Of a DNA stretch of 64,000 nt, positions 1 through 9,344 are shown one piece after another (positions within the stretch are counted from its first letter, which is position 1; each line of letters begins with the position of its first letter). Source of the stretch: F23-B02 sp963633225 (GTDB lineage Bacteria > Bacillota > Clostridia > Oscillospirales > Oscillospiraceae); contig CAVGXR010000042.1 of NCBI GenBank assembly GCA_963633225.1, forward strand, positions 62,001 through 126,000, written 5' to 3'. The notes beneath the pieces are model-generated. The model was not told the DNA's origin. It saw only the letters and a list, made by a program, of their open reading frames with translations, and searched no databases. Position numbers and translations under genes: made by a program.

Positions 1-9
1 GTTAAAAAT

Positions 10-1386
10 ATGACCTTGAATGAATATATTGAAAAGATAAAGCACAAGCGCATAGGCGTTATCGGTATCGGTGTGAGCAACACGCCGCTTATAAAAAAGC
101 TGCTGGCTTCCGGCTGCGATGTAACTGCCTGTGATAAGCGCAGTGCGCAGGAGCTGGGCGATGAGTATGCTGCACTGTCAGAGCTCGGCGCAAAATTCTG
201 CCTCGGCGAGGATTATCTCGAGCATCTTGATTTTGACCTTATTTTCCGCACGCCCGGCCTTATGCCATTTGACGGGCATTTGCAGGCTGCCGTGAACCGC
301 GGAGCCGAGCTCACAAGCGAGATGGAGCTTTTTATGAAGCTCTGCCCGTGCAGAATATTTGCCGTGACCGGCAGCGACGGTAAAACGACAACAACGACCA
401 TCATATCCGAGCTTTTGAAGGATCAGGGATATACCGTCCACCTCGGCGGAAATATCGGCAGACCGCTTCTGTGCGACGTTGACAGTATGAGCAGGGATGA
501 TTTCGCGGTTCTCGAGCTCAGCTCGTTCCAGTTGCACAGCATGGTCTGCAAGCCAAACGTTGCCGTCATAACCAACATTTCTCCAAATCACCTTGATAAG
601 CACAAGGATTATCAGGATTACATTGATGCAAAAAGCGCAATATTTGCCAATCAGGACGCACACGACCGGCTTGTCCTCAACCGCGAAAACGAGTTTTCTG
701 AATACTACGCCGGAAAAGCCAAGTCAGATATATCGTACTTCAGCCGCACTGCGAGGCCGGATAATGGCGTTTACTGCGCAGACGGCATCATATATCGCGT
801 GCATGACGGCAAAGCAGCCTGCATTATGGCCGCTGACGATATAAAGCTGCCCGGAACGCACAATCTTGAAAACTATATGGCAGCATTTGCGGCAACCGAC
901 GGATATGTTGACGACGATACATGCATAGCAGTTGCTAAGAGCTTTGCAGGCGTTGAGCACAGGCTCGAGCAGGTGAGGATAAAGGACGGGGTTACGTTTA
1001 TAAACGACTCCATCGGTACAAGTCCCACGCGCACTGCTGCGGGTCTGCACGCACTGAAAACGAAGCCCATCCTCATTGCAGGCGGCTACGATAAGCACAT
1101 ACCCTTTGACGAGCTTGGCGACGAGATTTGCCTGCATGTAAAGAGACTGTATCTAACAGGCGCGACCACGGAAAAGATATACGAGGCCGTTGTAAATTCA
1201 AAGTATTACGACGGAGCCCTGCCGATAGAGAAGATAGATGATTTTAAGGAAACGGTGCTTGCAGCTGCAAGCGCCGCGCAGGAGGGCGACACGGTGCTGC
1301 TTTCCCCTGCATGTGCCGCTTTTGACAAGTTTAAAAACTTCATGGAACGCGGCAAATACTTTAAACAAATAGTTATGGAGCTTTAA
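10..1386 (+). CDS. murD: UDP-N-acetylmuramoyl-L-alanine--D-glutamate ligase MurD
   Basis: Cytoplasmic ATP-dependent ligase that adds D-glutamate to UDP-MurNAc-L-Ala in peptidoglycan precursor synthesis. The 458-residue length is normal for the family. An N-terminal Rossmann-like segment (about residues 14-30) is followed by the ATP-binding loop GSDGKTTT at 121-128, the central Mur ligase domain and a C-terminal domain with the DSIGTSPT stretch. The ATG at position 10 gives a normal N terminus, but its ribosome site lies almost outside the window, so a slightly earlier start cannot be excluded. It sits only 4 bp before the next gene and far from the dcw cluster at 49-61 kb, which lacks murD; this copy probably supplies that step. 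Confidence 0.95.
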   Translation: MTLNEYIEKIKHKRIGVIGIGVSNTPLIKKLLASGCDVTACDKRSAQELGDEYAALSELGAKFCLGEDYLEHLDFDLIFRTPGLMPFDGHLQAAVNRGAELTSEMELFMKLCPCRIFAVTGSDGKTTTTTIISELLKDQGYTVHLGGNIGRPLLCDVDSMSRDDFAVLELSSFQLHSMVCKPNVAVITNISPNHLDKHKDYQDYIDAKSAIFANQDAHDRLVLNRENEFSEYYAGKAKSDISYFSRTARPDNGVYCADGIIYRVHDGKAACIMAADDIKLPGTHNLENYMAAFAATDGYVDDDTCIAVAKSFAGVEHRLEQVRIKDGVTFINDSIGTSPTRTAAGLHALKTKPILIAGGYDKHIPFDELGDEICLHVKRLYLTGATTEKIYEAVVNSKYYDGALPIEKIDDFKETVLAAASAAQEGDTVLLSPACAAFDKFKNFMERGKYFKQIVMEL

Positions 1387-1390
1387 AATA

Positions 1391-2638
1391 ATGAACGTAA
1401 ATGATATAAGGCCAGAGGTATATGAGCTTGCCCGTCAAGCCGAGGAGGAGATCAAGCCACAGTTTGAGCGCATCGACCGCATAGCAATGCTCAACACGCG
1501 CAAGGTGATGACCGCGTTTCAGGATAACAGGGTGTCCGACTCCTGCTTTGCAGGAACAAGCGGCTACGGCTATGACGATATGGGCAGGGAAGTGCTCGAC
1601 AAGGTGTATGCACAGGTGTTCTGCACAGAGTCTGCGCTTGTGCGCATCGGCTTTGTAAACGGTACTCATGCTCTTTCGGCAGCGCTTTTTGCTCTTCTCA
1701 AGCCCGGAGATACTCTGCTTTCCGTCACTGGGCTTCCTTATGATACGCTCAGAAACGCCATCGGCATAGAGGGTAATTGCCACGGCTCACTCAAATTCTA
1801 CGGAATAGGCTACAAGCAGGTCGATCTCAAGGACGGTGAGCCGGATATTGAGGGCATAAAGGCCGCGCTTGCGGATAAAAGCGTTGCCGCTGTTCTCATC
1901 CAGCGCTCAAGAGGCTATGATAACCGCAGGGCGCTCTCTGCCGAAGAGATAGGTCAGATATGCGCGGCTGTAAAGAGCACAGCACCTGATGTTAAAGTCA
2001 TGGTCGATAACTGCTACGGCGAGTTTACCGGCGAGCACGAGCCCACGGAATACAGTGTTGACCTCATGGCGGGCTCGCTCATAAAAAACCCCGGCGGCGG
2101 TCTTGCACCTACAGGCGGCTACATAGCCGGCAGAAAAGAGCTTGTCGAAAACGCTGCCATGCGGCTGACAACTCCGGGCATCGGCGGCGAATGCGGCGCT
2201 ACGCTCGGCAACAACCGTCTGCTGTTTCAGGGCTTTTTCATGGCACCGCATGTCGTTGCACAGGCATTGAAAACAATGACCTTCTGCTCGGCAATGATGA
2301 AAAAGGCAGGCTTTGAATCATCACCGTCACCCGAAGAGAGCCGAAACGATATTATTCAGATGGTAACGCTCAAGAACGAAGGAAACATGAAAAAATTCTG
2401 CCGCGGGATTCAGGCTGGAGCTCCTGTTGATTCGTATGTGACACCCGAGCCGTGGCAGATGCCGGGCTATAATGTGCCCGTCATTATGGCAGCGGGAGCC
2501 TTTGTTCAGGGCTCTTCCATAGAACTCTCCGCAGACGGTCCGATGCGTGAGCCGTACACTCTGTATGTTCAGGGCGGCATAACCTACGAATCCGGCAAGC
2601 TCGGCATAATGATGGCAGTTAATGAAATGCTGAGCTGA
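1391..2638 (+). CDS. Methionine gamma-lyase family PLP-dependent enzyme (YnbB-like)
   Basis: Fold-type I pyridoxal-phosphate protein of the family historically called aluminium resistance protein and now grouped as methionine gamma-lyase-like (PF06838 type). The 415-residue length fits. The probable PLP lysine is K232 in the stretch SLIKNPGGG, and D206 in VDNCYGEF is the likely cofactor-binding aspartate. The exact substrate of this family is not established, so a carbon-sulfur lyase role is inferred from the fold. It follows murD by 4 bp and precedes yunB by 29 bp, so the genes are probably co-transcribed. Confidence 0.88.
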   Translation: MNVNDIRPEVYELARQAEEEIKPQFERIDRIAMLNTRKVMTAFQDNRVSDSCFAGTSGYGYDDMGREVLDKVYAQVFCTESALVRIGFVNGTHALSAALFALLKPGDTLLSVTGLPYDTLRNAIGIEGNCHGSLKFYGIGYKQVDLKDGEPDIEGIKAALADKSVAAVLIQRSRGYDNRRALSAEEIGQICAAVKSTAPDVKVMVDNCYGEFTGEHEPTEYSVDLMAGSLIKNPGGGLAPTGGYIAGRKELVENAAMRLTTPGIGGECGATLGNNRLLFQGFFMAPHVVAQALKTMTFCSAMMKKAGFESSPSPEESRNDIIQMVTLKNEGNMKKFCRGIQAGAPVDSYVTPEPWQMPGYNVPVIMAAGAFVQGSSIELSADGPMREPYTLYVQGGITYESGKLGIMMAVNEMLS

Positions 2639-2667
2639 AAAAAGCATATAATACATGGGGTGATCTC

Positions 2668-3333
2668 ATGTGTTTTCTCCGGCGCAGAAGGCCGATATAC
2701 GACAGACAGCGTGACGGAGGAAGCCACAGGCGAAGAGCTGCCGGTCTTGGATTCTTTATTCCGCTCGTACTGGCTCTGTGCACGGTAATAAGCTGGTTTT
2801 TGGGGAACTTATCGGCGCAGATCGCCGTTTCTGACGCTACGGATATCGTAACGAAAACGGTCAATGACTCGATAAACAGCGTGATAGGCCGCGGTGTTTA
2901 CGGCTTTGATTATTTTATAAACCTCGAAAAGGGCAGTGACGGCAGCGTGACGGCCATAACTAGCGACATGGCGCACATAAATGCACTGTCCACGGATATA
3001 CTCAACTGCGTTATTGAATCCACTGACAACGGAGTTATAAGCGTCGGGATACCTCTCGGCAATCTAACTGGGCTTAATCTTTTGCTGAATAAAGGTCCAG
3101 ATGTCAAGGTTCAGATAATCATGCTGACCTCGTCAAGGGTCGATTTCCGCAACGAGATCGTCTCCTGCGGCATAAATCAGGCAAAATATCAGCTTGTACT
3201 TGATGTAACGATAGACATAGATATCCTTATCCCGTGGGGAACGGAGAGCGCATCGACCATGACAGAGGTTATCATCGCAGATACCGTTATCGTCGGTAAG
3301 GTGCCAGACACATATATGAACATGGAGAACTGA
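2668..3333 (+). CDS. yunB: Sporulation protein YunB
   Basis: Sporulation membrane protein of the YunB family, expressed in the mother cell in Bacillus subtilis and needed for efficient sporulation; its molecular role is unknown. The sequence starts with a very basic stretch (about residues 4-25, rich in Arg), followed by one membrane segment (about 26-45) and a roughly 170-residue extracytoplasmic domain. That domain carries the family pattern with GVYGFDYF, an IPLG(N)LTG-like turn and a C-terminal part ending in IVGKVPDTY. The ATG at 2668 is preceded by GGGGTGAT at a suitable distance. It is sandwiched between a housekeeping enzyme gene and ligA with only 2 bp to ligA, so it may be read in vegetative cells too. 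Confidence 0.85.
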   Translation: MCFLRRRRPIYDRQRDGGSHRRRAAGLGFFIPLVLALCTVISWFLGNLSAQIAVSDATDIVTKTVNDSINSVIGRGVYGFDYFINLEKGSDGSVTAITSDMAHINALSTDILNCVIESTDNGVISVGIPLGNLTGLNLLLNKGPDVKVQIIMLTSSRVDFRNEIVSCGINQAKYQLVLDVTIDIDILIPWGTESASTMTEVIIADTVIVGKVPDTYMNMEN

Positions 3334-3335
3334 GT

Positions 3336-5312
3336 ATGGACGCTAAAAAAGAGATAGAAAAGCTCAGAGAAGAAATCGAATATCACAACAGACTGTATTA
3401 CGTTGACGACGCGCCGGTAATATCGGACTACGACTATGACATGCTCATGGTAAGGCTCATAAAGCTCGAAGAGGAGCATCCCGAGCTCATAACGCCCACG
3501 TCTCCGACGCAGAGGGTGGGCGGAAAGGCTTTGTCGCAGTTTACGCCCGTGAAGCATCAGGTGCCCCTTGAAAGCCTGAGCGACGTGTTCTCATTTGATG
3601 AGCTGAGAGCCTTTGGCGAGCGTATGGATCAGGCGCTCGGCAGCGACAGAGCGTTTTGCGTAGAGCCTAAGATAGACGGACTGTCTATGTCCTTAGAGTA
3701 TGAAAACGGGTATTTTGTGCGCGGTGCAACTCGTGGCGACGGTCTTACCGGCGAGGATGTCACCGAAAATCTGCGCACTGTCAGAAGCCTGCCTATGCAT
3801 ATTCTTGACGCTCCGGCGCATCTCATAGTCCGCGGCGAGGTATATATGTCCAAGGCTGTGTTCAGTGAGCTCAACGCCGAAAGGGAGATAAACGGCGAGG
3901 CGCTGCTTGCCAATCCGCGCAATGCCGCAGCGGGCTCGATCCGACAGCTCGACCCAAAGGTCGCAGCCTCACGCAAGCTCGATATCGTGTGCTTCAACAT
4001 GCAGTATACAGACGGTGAGCCCTATGAAACACACTCTGACACTCTCGATGCCATGAAGCATATGGGCTTTCCCGTTGTGCCGTACAAGCTGTGTGCCACG
4101 ATAGGCGAATGCTGCGAGCGTATTGATCAGATAGGTCTTTCACGCGGCGAGTTTGCCTATGATATCGACGGCGCAGTCATAAAAATAAACTCCCTTTCGC
4201 AGCGTAAAATGCTTGGCAGCACGGCAAAATTCCCGCGCTGGGCAGTCGCATACAAGTATCCGCCCGAGAAAAAGGAAAGCCGCGTAGTCGATATCGCAGT
4301 TCAGGTCGGAAGAACTGGTGTTTTGACACCGAAAGCCGTCATTGAACCCGTGCGCCTTGCCGGAACGACGGTCAGCAATGCTACGCTTCACAATCAGGAC
4401 AACATAGACAGGCTTGATATTCGCATAGGCGATACGGTGCTCGTCCAAAAGGCGGGGGAGATAATCCCCGAGGTGTTGTCGGTCAATAAGGATAAGCGGC
4501 CGGAGAACACAGTTCCGTTTAAAATGCCCGAGTTCTGCCCCGAGTGCGGTGCGCCGGTCGTGCGTGACCCTGACGGTGCTGCGCTGCGGTGCACAAGCCC
4601 CGAGTGTCCGGCGCAGAGGCTTAGAAATCTTGCGCATTTTGCCTCACGCGAGGCTATGGATATAGAAGGGCTCGGCATTTCCGTGTGCCAGTCGCTCATA
4701 AACAGCGGGCTTGTCGGCAGCCCCGCAGAGCTATATTCGCTCGACGCGCAGTCCGTTGCCGGGCTTGAGCGCATGGGCACAAAATCTGCCGAAAATCTCA
4801 TCGGAGCAATTGAAAAAAGCAAAAACGCCGGTCTTGCAAGGCTGCTTTGCGCCTTCGGCATAAGGCAGGTGGGGCAGAAGGCTGCAAAAACGCTGGCAGT
4901 GCATTTCGGCACACTCGATAAGCTGATGCAGGCAACGCAGGAGGAGCTGACAAATGTCCCCGATATCGGAGCGATAACGGCAGACTTCATAATCGAATGG
5001 TTCTCGCTTCCGCAGTCTCAGCATCAGATAAAGCTGCTGCGCGAAGCAGGTGTGTCGTTTGAGAGCGTCGATACTGTGAAGGATACCCGCTTTGCCGGTA
5101 TGACATTTGTCCTTACCGGCGAGCTGAGCGGCTATAAGCGCGATGAAGCAGCTGCCATAATAGAAAGCTACGGCGGAAAAGCGTCGTCCTCGGTTTCAAA
5201 GAAAACCAGCTATGTCCTCGCCGGCGAAAATGCCGGCAGCAAGCTAAAAAAAGCAACAGACCTCGGAATAAATATAATAAACGAGGAGCAATTCAACGAG
5301 ATGATAAAATAG
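3336..5312 (+). CDS. ligA: NAD-dependent DNA ligase LigA
   Basis: Seals nicks during replication and repair using NAD+. The 658 residues show the usual order: an N-terminal Ia domain with the YYVDD stretch; the adenylation domain with the KIDG active-site lysine at K112; an OB fold; a four-cysteine zinc finger (CPEC...CTSPEC, about residues 397-420); helix-hairpin-helix repeats; and a C-terminal BRCT domain starting near residue 585. The start follows yunB by 2 bp with a GGAGAAC-like ribosome site inside the end of yunB. A strong hairpin terminator follows the stop. Confidence 0.97.
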   Translation: MDAKKEIEKLREEIEYHNRLYYVDDAPVISDYDYDMLMVRLIKLEEEHPELITPTSPTQRVGGKALSQFTPVKHQVPLESLSDVFSFDELRAFGERMDQALGSDRAFCVEPKIDGLSMSLEYENGYFVRGATRGDGLTGEDVTENLRTVRSLPMHILDAPAHLIVRGEVYMSKAVFSELNAEREINGEALLANPRNAAAGSIRQLDPKVAASRKLDIVCFNMQYTDGEPYETHSDTLDAMKHMGFPVVPYKLCATIGECCERIDQIGLSRGEFAYDIDGAVIKINSLSQRKMLGSTAKFPRWAVAYKYPPEKKESRVVDIAVQVGRTGVLTPKAVIEPVRLAGTTVSNATLHNQDNIDRLDIRIGDTVLVQKAGEIIPEVLSVNKDKRPENTVPFKMPEFCPECGAPVVRDPDGAALRCTSPECPAQRLRNLAHFASREAMDIEGLGISVCQSLINSGLVGSPAELYSLDAQSVAGLERMGTKSAENLIGAIEKSKNAGLARLLCAFGIRQVGQKAAKTLAVHFGTLDKLMQATQEELTNVPDIGAITADFIIEWFSLPQSQHQIKLLREAGVSFESVDTVKDTRFAGMTFVLTGELSGYKRDEAAAIIESYGGKASSSVSKKTSYVLAGENAGSKLKKATDLGINIINEEQFNEMIK

Positions 5313-5313
5313 T

Positions 5314-5350
5314 TGTAAGAGCCGGCCTGAGGATCGGCTCTTACAGTTTT
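5314..5350 (+). terminator. Terminator after ligA
   Basis: Perfect 11-bp stem (TGTAAGAGCCG / CGGCTCTTACA, arms 5314-5324 and 5335-5345) with a 10-nt loop, followed by GTTTT. It ends the murD-lyase-yunB-ligA unit and separates it from the spore-coat genes. Confidence 0.85.
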
Positions 5351-5402
5351 CACATCCGTGTGCGTTCGGCAATATAATAAGCTTGCAAAGGAGGACTGCA
5401 CG

Positions 5403-5849
5403 ATGGATGAAAACAACAAAACCTGCGGCTGCAAGGAGGGCACGCTTTCTGCGTGTGCACCGCTTGCAATGGCCTATGTGCCGATGCAGCAGTCGGCAAA
5501 GCCCATGTATAATAAGTCCGAGGCACTCAGCCGCGGAACGCTTTTTCCCGGACTCGACCTGCCGTTTATGAATATGGTCAACGCCGGAGATATTACCGGC
5601 ACTCCATTAGGCGAGCTGATGGCGCTCGATTTTGTCGCCCACGAGCTTTCGCTGTACCTTGATACGCACTCTGACGACGAGGAAGCGTTTGAATTATATA
5701 AAAGCGTAGTTTCACTGGCCGATACAGCAAGAGAAAAATATGTAAAGCTATACGGGCCGCTGACCCACGCCGATCTCGGCAAGGCTCAGAGCTACACATG
5801 GCTCAAGAACCCGTGGCCTTGGGATTACAGCGTGAAGATGGAGGGCTGA
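5403..5849 (+). CDS. Fused spore coat protein CotJA-CotJB
   Basis: One 148-residue frame holds two proteins that are separate in Bacillus subtilis. Residues 18-56 match CotJA (LAMAYVPMQ, then RGTLFPGLDLPF). Residues 68-148 match CotJB (ELMALDFVAHELSLYLDTH, YGPL and NPWPWD near the end). CotJ proteins are polypeptides of the inner spore coat made in the mother cell. The start at 5403 is chosen because AAAGGAGG lies just upstream; an ATG 45 bp earlier lacks such a site. The cotJC gene starts 2 bp after the stop, keeping the canonical cotJA-B-C order. A sigma-E promoter is expected, but I see only a weak candidate (CAATATAAT near 5371). Confidence 0.88.
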   Translation: MDENNKTCGCKEGTLSACAPLAMAYVPMQQSAKPMYNKSEALSRGTLFPGLDLPFMNMVNAGDITGTPLGELMALDFVAHELSLYLDTHSDDEEAFELYKSVVSLADTAREKYVKLYGPLTHADLGKAQSYTWLKNPWPWDYSVKMEG

Positions 5850-5851
5850 GT

Positions 5852-6445
5852 ATGTTTATTTATCAGAAAAAGCTGCAATATCCCGTAAAGATAGCGAATC
5901 CAAACCCTGCGCTTGCGAAATTCATCATCACTCAGTACGGCGGCCCCGACGGTGAGCTCGGAGCGTCGCTGAGGTATCTGAGCCAGCGCTACAGTATGCC
6001 GTATCCCGAGCTCAAGGGCTTGCTTACCGATATAGGAACCGAGGAGCTCGGACATCTTGAAATGATTGCAACGATCGTGCATCAGCTAACACGGAAAATG
6101 ACGCCGGAGGAGATCAAAAAGGGCGGCTTTGAGGCTTATTTTGTGGATCACACAGCCGGAGTTTACCCTCAGTTTGCCTCAGGAACGCCGTGGACTGCGG
6201 CCACGATGCAGGTAACAGGCGATGTTATAAGCGACCTGAGCGAGGATATGGCTGCAGAGCAGAAGGCGCGCACAACATATGACAACATTCTGCGGCTCTC
6301 CGACGATCCCGACGTTAACGACGTTATAAAATTCCTGCGTGAGCGCGAGGTCGTACACTATCAGCGCTTCGGCGAGGGGCTCAGAAATGCTGTTGAAAAG
6401 CTCGATTCAAAGAACTTTTATGCCGTAAACCCTGCCTTTGGCTGA
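5852..6445 (+). CDS. cotJC: Spore coat manganese catalase CotJC
   Basis: Di-manganese catalase-like ferritin-fold protein of the spore coat, expected to detoxify hydrogen peroxide at the spore surface. Of 197 residues, likely metal ligands are E35, E65, H68, E136 and H169, placed as in the manganese catalase family (EEXXH-type and EXXXH motifs). An in-frame upstream start within the end of the preceding gene is less likely, because the ATG at 5852 follows GGAGGG inside the preceding gene and matches the usual CotJC start MFIYQKK. It is translated as part of the cotJ operon. Confidence 0.93.
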   Translation: MFIYQKKLQYPVKIANPNPALAKFIITQYGGPDGELGASLRYLSQRYSMPYPELKGLLTDIGTEELGHLEMIATIVHQLTRKMTPEEIKKGGFEAYFVDHTAGVYPQFASGTPWTAATMQVTGDVISDLSEDMAAEQKARTTYDNILRLSDDPDVNDVIKFLREREVVHYQRFGEGLRNAVEKLDSKNFYAVNPAFG

Positions 6446-6453
6446 TGAAAAAA

Positions 6454-6475
6454 TCCCCCATCGTAAGATGGGGGA
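6454..6475 (-). terminator. Terminator between cotJC and the convergent symporter gene
   Basis: Nine-bp stem TCCCCCATC / GATGGGGGA with a GTAA loop. The T-run is on the minus strand (ATTTTTTC), so it mainly ends the symporter transcript; it may also stop cotJ transcripts less efficiently. Confidence 0.8.
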
Positions 6476-6501
6476 TAAAGTTTATATTGAGCTTATTACG
6501 C

Positions 6502-7746
6502 TTATTTTGCTGCCTTTGCAGCCTTCTTCTCGCGCTCGACTCTGGAGATCCACATTGCTGCGGTAGCGTCGCCGGTGATGTTGAGCGTTGTACGGCCCAT
6601 GTCGAAGAGCTTATCGACACCTGCAACGATCGCAATGCCTTCAACAGGCAGACCGACGGACAGAAGGACCATGGAGAGCATTATCATGCCTGCGCCGGAG
6701 ATACCCGCAGTACCTACGGAGGCGAGAGTTGCGGTGAGAACGATCATTGCCATCTGGCCGAGAGTGAGGTCAACGCCGTAGCAGCAGGCAATAAACACGG
6801 CGCAGACTGCCTGATAGATAGCAGTACCGTCCATGTTGATCGTTGCGCCCAGAGGCAGAACGAAGGAGCTGATCTCGGGCTCTGCACCCATGTTGTTGCA
6901 GCACTCTATATTAACAGGGAGCGTTGCATTCGACGAGGTGGTGGTGAATGCCGTGAGCATTGCCGGAGCAAGACCCTTGAAGAAGGCAATGGGGCTCATG
7001 CGGGACAGGAACTTGATGCTGATACCGTATACGATAAGTACATGCAGGATGTAGCCGATGTAGGCAACGCCGATGACAAGTGCCAGAGATCCCACGACCT
7101 TCGCACCGTTTACTGCGACAACGTCAGCCATAAGGCAGAATACGCCGATCGGGGTGAGGTTGATGATCATCATGAGGATCTTCATTGTGACTTCGTTCAT
7201 GCAGTTTACAAAGTCGCCGATCTTCTTGCCCTTTTCGCCGGCAGCGAGGATGCCTGCACCGAAGAATATCGAAATTACGATAACGGGAAGCATATCCATA
7301 TTGACCATGGGCTTGAGAAGGTTATCGGGGAAGATGCCCACAATAACGTCCATGACCTTGGGAGTTTCGTTGGCCGTGTACTCAAGAGAGTCGGTAACGC
7401 TCGAATCGAGAACAGGGAAGTAGCCCTTGAAGAGGTTGACGACAACAAGACCGATGACGACTGCAATCGCGGTCGTGCACATGTAGTAAATGAAGGTTCT
7501 TGCACCGATGCTGCCGACGCGCTTGAGGTCGTTGAGCGAAACGACACCGTCACAGATCGAGAACAGAACGACGGGAACGACCATGAACTTGAGCAGGTTT
7601 ATGTATATCGTTCCGAAGGGCTTGAGATACTCGGTCGTAAATGTGCTCTCCGGCGCTGCCAGAAGGAACACGAAGCCGAGTGCGATACCGGCAAACATTG
7701 CTATAATGATCCAGCCGGCTAAATTGATTTTACTTTTTTTCTGCAT
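6502..7746 (-). CDS. Dicarboxylate/amino acid:cation symporter (DAACS family)
   Basis: Integral membrane transporter of the GltP/GltT/DctA family that takes up glutamate, aspartate or C4-dicarboxylates with H+ or Na+. The 414 residues contain about eight membrane helices, the serine-rich re-entrant loop 1 (TTSSNATLP), the NMDGT cation/substrate motif and the second re-entrant loop (GTAGISGAG). Substrate cannot be assigned more closely by eye. The start at 7746 is chosen for GGAGGG seven bases upstream; an upstream in-frame ATG would put the ribosome site inside the gene. Alone between two terminators, so probably a single-gene transcript. Confidence 0.92.
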   Translation of the reverse strand: MQKKSKINLAGWIIIAMFAGIALGFVFLLAAPESTFTTEYLKPFGTIYINLLKFMVVPVVLFSICDGVVSLNDLKRVGSIGARTFIYYMCTTAIAVVIGLVVVNLFKGYFPVLDSSVTDSLEYTANETPKVMDVIVGIFPDNLLKPMVNMDMLPVIVISIFFGAGILAAGEKGKKIGDFVNCMNEVTMKILMMIINLTPIGVFCLMADVVAVNGAKVVGSLALVIGVAYIGYILHVLIVYGISIKFLSRMSPIAFFKGLAPAMLTAFTTTSSNATLPVNIECCNNMGAEPEISSFVLPLGATINMDGTAIYQAVCAVFIACCYGVDLTLGQMAMIVLTATLASVGTAGISGAGMIMLSMVLLSVGLPVEGIAIVAGVDKLFDMGRTTLNITGDATAAMWISRVEREKKAAKAAK

Positions 7747-7873
7747 TTCTATCCCTCCAAAAAATAATACAAGCATATTACCACACAATATTCTGCTTGG
7801 CTATAGCTTCAGCGAATCTTAACGAAAACTTTATGTCGCTTTGCACAAGCTCTGCCTAAATTTATTAAAAAAT

Positions 7874-7912
7874 CAGCTGTTGTTTTAGCTAATTTAGCTA
7901 AAACAACAGCTG
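7874..7912 (-). terminator. Terminator of the phosphofructokinase gene
   Basis: Perfect 18-bp inverted repeat (arms 7874-7891 and 7895-7912) with a 3-nt loop, followed on the minus strand by ATTTTTTAAT. Unusually long and perfect for an intrinsic terminator. Confidence 0.88.
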
Positions 7913-7933
7913 CAAAACAGAACAAGATGTTTT

Positions 7934-9220
7934 TTACTCGACCGTTACTTCATCCTTTGACTTTGCCATTACCTTTTTAAGACGTGCGTAGCGGGGGAGG
8001 GAATTGCTTCTTGTGATCTTCGGTTCGCCCTGAATAAGCGGGAGAACATAATTTATAAATTCGTTTGTGACATAATTGCCGTCCTCTGTTATCCACTCGA
8101 GAGGAACCTTCTTTTCGAAGTTTGCAACACTGTTGAGCGAAAGCAGAACGGGCTTGCAGGAATACAGCCCCTCGCTGTCATCACGCTCAAAGGCTACCAT
8201 CTGGCCTGTTGCGCCGGCAACGGCAGACTCTACTGCAAATTTGCCGGCATTAAAGGCTTCCTCAACGTCCACGGCGGAGGCAATATGCGCCGCGCTGCGC
8301 TGGAGAAGGCTCAGCTCGATGCCGCGAACCTTTTTGAGGTTAAGGCGCTCTTTCAGATAATTTGCAAGCTTTACTGCCAGACCGCCGAGCTGCGCGTGGC
8401 CAAAGCCGTCTGTTCCGGATACCTTTGCCTCGGATACGAACGAGCCGTCGGCATAATGAAGTCCTTCGGAAACAGCGACAAGCACATTGCGCTTCTGCTT
8501 TCTGATCTTGGCAACATCATCTGCAAAACGGTCGAGGTCAAAATCACGCTCCGGCAGGTATATAAGATCGGGACCGCAGCCGTTGCCGTATTCCGTTGCA
8601 AGTGCAGCCGATGCCGTGAGCCAGCCGGCGTGACGACCCATTATCTCGACGACCGTCACCATATCGGTGTCGTATGCGTCGGTATCCTTGCCGATCTCCA
8701 TGCAGGAGGTAGCGATAAATTTTGCTGCACTGCCGAAGCCGGGGCAGTGATCGGTGCCGAACAGGTCGTTGTCGATGGTCTTGGGGACACCCATGACGCG
8801 GCAGTCATAGCCGACCTTTTCCATGTATCTGCTTATCTTGTTGCAGGTATCCATGGAATCGTTGCCGCCGTTATAGAAAAAGTACCTTACATCGTATTTC
8901 TTGAATATCTCAAGTATCCTTTTGTAATCCGTATCATCGACCTCGGGGTCTGCCATCTTGTACCGGCAGGATCCCAGCTCCGATGACGGTGTGTTGAGAA
9001 GGAGCTTGAGCTCATAATCCTCCTCCTCGCCCATATCGTAGAGCTCGTCCTTAAGTACGCCCTGAATGCCGTAGGCTGCACCGTAGACATTTGTTATAAC
9101 GTCGCTGTCGAGTGCAGTCCTGATCACTCCGTACGCGCTTGCGTTGATAACTGCCGTCGGGCCGCCCGACTGACCGAATATACAGGCACCAACCAGTGCG
9201 GAATCAAAAAACTTGTCCAA
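7934..9220 (-). CDS. pfp: 6-phosphofructokinase, pyrophosphate-dependent type
   Basis: Glycolytic phosphofructokinase of the PFKA superfamily. Two signature positions point to pyrophosphate rather than ATP as phosphoryl donor: the GGND(S) motif at 118-122, where ATP enzymes have GGDG, and K147 in PKTIDND (146-152), where ATP enzymes have glycine. MGRHAGW near residue 194 is the fructose-6-phosphate site. The 428-residue length fits the PPi-type clade. The start is TTG at 9220 with GGAGG seven bases upstream; the nearby ATG at 9234 is out of frame. Divergent from fba, with both genes in the same stretch of glycolysis. Donor preference is inferred from motifs only. Confidence 0.92.
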   Translation of the reverse strand: MDKFFDSALVGACIFGQSGGPTAVINASAYGVIRTALDSDVITNVYGAAYGIQGVLKDELYDMGEEEDYELKLLLNTPSSELGSCRYKMADPEVDDTDYKRILEIFKKYDVRYFFYNGGNDSMDTCNKISRYMEKVGYDCRVMGVPKTIDNDLFGTDHCPGFGSAAKFIATSCMEIGKDTDAYDTDMVTVVEIMGRHAGWLTASAALATEYGNGCGPDLIYLPERDFDLDRFADDVAKIRKQKRNVLVAVSEGLHYADGSFVSEAKVSGTDGFGHAQLGGLAVKLANYLKERLNLKKVRGIELSLLQRSAAHIASAVDVEEAFNAGKFAVESAVAGATGQMVAFERDDSEGLYSCKPVLLSLNSVANFEKKVPLEWITEDGNYVTNEFINYVLPLIQGEPKITRSNSLPRYARLKKVMAKSKDEVTVE

Positions 9221-9247
9221 AACTTTGCCTCCATTATATAATGATTA

Positions 9248-9276
9248 TTGATTATAACATGGTTTTGGTTTATAAT
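9248..9276 (+). promoter_or_regulatory. Sigma-A type promoter of fba
   Basis: TTGATT (9248-9253), 17-bp spacer, TATAAT (9271-9276). The start would be near 9283, giving a leader of about 60 nt. A minus-strand candidate for the phosphofructokinase gene (TTTATT-17-TATAAT, with the -10 at 9254-9259) overlaps it but is weaker. Confidence 0.75.
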
Positions 9277-9344
9277 AAATATGATTTTTAAAAGTTATTT
9301 AAAAATTGTACAATTTCACTATTTTTCTGACAGGAGGAAATATT

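Noticed and set aside
6445..7722. 425-codon open frame on the plus strand
   Set aside because: It is antisense to the complete, well-conserved symporter gene, is extremely rich in His, Cys and Asp in an unnatural pattern and has no family resemblance. It is a by-product of codon bias.
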